From an uncultured Collinsella sp. (lineage in GTDB: Bacteria > Actinomycetota > Coriobacteriia > Coriobacteriales > Coriobacteriaceae), in NCBI GenBank assembly GCA_900754385.1, contig CAAECP010000102.1, positions 1 through 6,940 of the forward strand: DNA of 6,940 nucleotides, given 5' to 3'. Within the stretch, counting starts at the first letter, position 1, and every line of letters begins with the position of its first letter. Positions 5,552 through 6,940 of the stretch are shown here, piece by piece. The notes beneath the pieces are model-generated. The model was not told the origin of the DNA. It saw only the letters and a program-made list of their open reading frames with translations, and made no database searches. Position numbers and translations under genes: made by a program.

Positions 5552-5572
5552 ACGGGAGCTTTCCCGTGAAAG
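5552..5572 (+). promoter_or_regulatory. Competing hairpins at the nhaA ribosome binding site
   Basis: Two exclusive stems overlap here. ACGGGA (5552-5557) pairs with TCCCGT (5562-5567), leaving the Shine-Dalgarno AAAGGAG (5569-5575) free. Alternatively CTTTC (5559-5563) pairs with GAAAG (5568-5572) around loop CCGT and covers the first part of that Shine-Dalgarno. The ribosome site is 6 nt from the ATG. Confidence 0.35.
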
Positions 5573-5581
5573 GAGCCGCCC

Positions 5582-6940
5582 ATGGCAGCAACTGAGCAGC
5601 TGTTCAACGTTCGTGAGCGCAAGCGTTTTGAGCGCCACGACATTTGGGAGCGCATCGCCGAGAACGGCACGATTTCCGCCGCCGTCATGGTCTTCGCCGC
5701 CATCGCCGCCGTCATTTGCGCCAATACCGATGCCTACGAGGCCATCCATCACTTTTTGGAGACCCCGCTGTATGTGGGTCTGGGTAACCTTACGGCCGGT
5801 CTCACCGTTGAGCTTTTCGTCAACGACTTCCTCATGGCGATCTTCTTTTTGCTCGTGGGCATTGAGCTTAAGTACGAGATGACAGTTGGCGAGCTCAAGA
5901 ACCCGCGCCAGGCCATGCTTCCCATGCTGGCGGCCGTGGGCGGCGTCGTCGTTCCCGCTTGCATCTACCTGATCTTTAACCATGCCGGCGCCCACAACGG
6001 CTGGGCCATCCCCATGGCAACCGATATTGCCTTTGCACTGGGCGTGCTGTCGCTTTTGGGCAACCGCGTGCCCAACGGCGTGCGCGTGTTCTTCTCGACG
6101 CTCGCCATCGCTGACGACCTCATCTCCATCGCCGCCATCGCCATCTTCTACGGTCAGAGCCCCAATCCGTTTTGGTTGGGCGCCGCCGCGCTTGTGACCT
6201 GCGCGCTCGTGTGGCTCAACAAGACGCAGCATTACCGCCTTGCCCCGTACTCGGTGCTGGGCCTGCTGCTGTGGTTCTGCATGTTCAAGAGCGGCGTGCA
6301 CGCTACGCTCGCCGGCGTCATCCTGGCCTTCACCATTCCGGCCAAGTGCGGCGTTAAGCTCGATAGCCTCACCGATTGGCTGGGCGAGTGCCTGCCGCTG
6401 CTCGACGACCGCTACGACGACGAGGCGCACATCCTGGGCCAGCATGACTTTACCGTCTCGACCACCAAGGTCGAGCGCGTCATGCACCGCGTGACCCCGC
6501 CGCTCATCCGTATGGAGCGTCTGATCTCCACGCCGGTCAACTTTGTGATTCTGCCGATCTTTGCGTTCGTGAACGCACAGGTTCGCCTAGTGGGCGTGGA
6601 CATGAGCACGCTGCTCACCGACCCGGTGACGCTCGGCGTGTACTTTGGCATGCTGCTGGGCAAGCCGATCGGTATTTTTGGCATGACGTTTGCCCTGGTT
6701 AAGTTTAGGGTCTGCGAGCTGCCGCACAATGTCAACTGGCACATGATTGCCGGTGTGGGCATTCTGGGCGGCATCGGCTTTACCATGTCGATTCTCATCA
6801 GCGGCCTTGCCTTCCCGACGGCCCAGTTCGAGGTTCTGGCTGCCAAGGCCGCCATCCTTGCCGGTTCGGTCACCGCTGCCGTGCTCGGCATGATCTACAT
6901 GAGCGTGGTCTGCAAACACCCCGCGCCCAAAGACGAGTAA
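5582..6940 (+). CDS. nhaA: Na+/H+ antiporter NhaA
   Basis: An inner-membrane antiporter that exports Na+ (or Li+) in exchange for protons, setting internal pH and sodium. The gene is complete: ATG at 5582 behind AAAGGAG, TAA at the last three bases. Of its 452 residues, about 12 hydrophobic segments can be followed from residue 31 to 443. Key residues are present: D148 in MATDIAFALG (D133 of E. coli NhaA), D178-D179 in AIADDL (D163-D164) and K361 in LLGKPIGI (K300). SGVHATLAGV (237-246) and GIGFTMSILI (397-406) are also family signatures. It is longer than the 388-residue E. coli protein because of an N-terminal extension of about 25 charged residues and an acidic insert of about 45 residues (about 262-308) between SGVHATLAGV and the LPIFAFVNA segment. 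Transcribed alone, with control probably through its leader. Confidence 0.96.
   Translation: MAATEQLFNVRERKRFERHDIWERIAENGTISAAVMVFAAIAAVICANTDAYEAIHHFLETPLYVGLGNLTAGLTVELFVNDFLMAIFFLLVGIELKYEMTVGELKNPRQAMLPMLAAVGGVVVPACIYLIFNHAGAHNGWAIPMATDIAFALGVLSLLGNRVPNGVRVFFSTLAIADDLISIAAIAIFYGQSPNPFWLGAAALVTCALVWLNKTQHYRLAPYSVLGLLLWFCMFKSGVHATLAGVILAFTIPAKCGVKLDSLTDWLGECLPLLDDRYDDEAHILGQHDFTVSTTKVERVMHRVTPPLIRMERLISTPVNFVILPIFAFVNAQVRLVGVDMSTLLTDPVTLGVYFGMLLGKPIGIFGMTFALVKFRVCELPHNVNWHMIAGVGILGGIGFTMSILISGLAFPTAQFEVLAAKAAILAGSVTAAVLGMIYMSVVCKHPAPKDE

Larger units (their letters stand above)
5374..5581 (+). promoter_or_regulatory. Structured nhaA leader, candidate attenuator or riboswitch
   Basis: This 208-nt gap holds several short hairpins: GGAC/GTCC (5381-5391), ACGGG/CCCGT (5400-5413) and GTTGAGC/GTTCAAC (5417-5437, one G-U pair). 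They are followed by an intrinsic terminator (5512-5548) and a hairpin touching the ribosome binding site (5552-5572). Any nhaA transcript starting upstream of 5512 must read through the terminator, the usual layout of a regulated leader. I cannot place the promoter. Known nhaA-linked RNAs (the nhaA-I and nhaA-II motifs, reported as Li+ riboswitches) are obvious comparisons, but I cannot match their consensus by eye. Confidence 0.45.

Noticed and set aside
5393..6487. 364-codon open frame on the - strand opposite nhaA
   Set aside because: The sense frame has all NhaA motifs; the antisense product is hydrophilic, repetitive and featureless.

Overview
The window reads as ordinary chromosome from a GC-rich Gram-positive bacterium, most probably a coriobacterium of the Collinsella type. 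This is inferred from the GC-rich codon choice, strong AGGAGG-like ribosome binding sites, an actinobacterial-style PcrA tail, and a family II pyrophosphatase beside a long NhaA. No RNA genes, CRISPR arrays, transposase genes or prophage genes were found. Six protein genes account for nearly all of the sequence.

Layout: (1) positions 1-975, + strand, the C-terminal third of a UvrD/PcrA-type DNA helicase, cut by the window edge. (2) 976-1262, a convergent intergenic region holding a 115-nt inverted repeat with 23-bp perfect arms and a hairpin terminator shared by the two converging units. (3) 1263-2989, - strand, a GntR/HutC-type regulator followed by a type I mannose-6-phosphate isomerase, probably co-transcribed. 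(4) 2990-3270, an AT-rich divergent control region with a perfect TATAAT, a 12-nt LacI-type palindrome and a hairpin repeat. (5) 3271-4224, + strand, a ROK-family sugar kinase. (6) 4225-4390, a second hairpin repeat cluster and a probable promoter. (7) 4391-5314, a Mn-dependent inorganic pyrophosphatase with a clean terminator. (8) 5374-5581, a structured nhaA leader with its own terminator just before the start codon. (9) 5582-6940, an NhaA Na+/H+ antiporter whose stop codon is the last codon of the window.

The middle genes could form a small hexose module. The ROK kinase would phosphorylate a hexose such as glucose or mannose, ManA would interconvert mannose-6-phosphate and fructose-6-phosphate, and the GntR/UTRA protein would sense a sugar phosphate and act on the divergent promoter region. 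PpaC and NhaA are housekeeping genes for pyrophosphate removal and Na+/pH homeostasis.

The most interesting material is non-coding. The nhaA leader looks like an attenuator or riboswitch expression platform. Two hairpins flanking the kinase gene share a GGGRCAGGTT loop core and look like members of one dispersed hairpin-repeat family. A LacI-type operator sits beside a GntR gene. No clearly new multi-gene system is visible.
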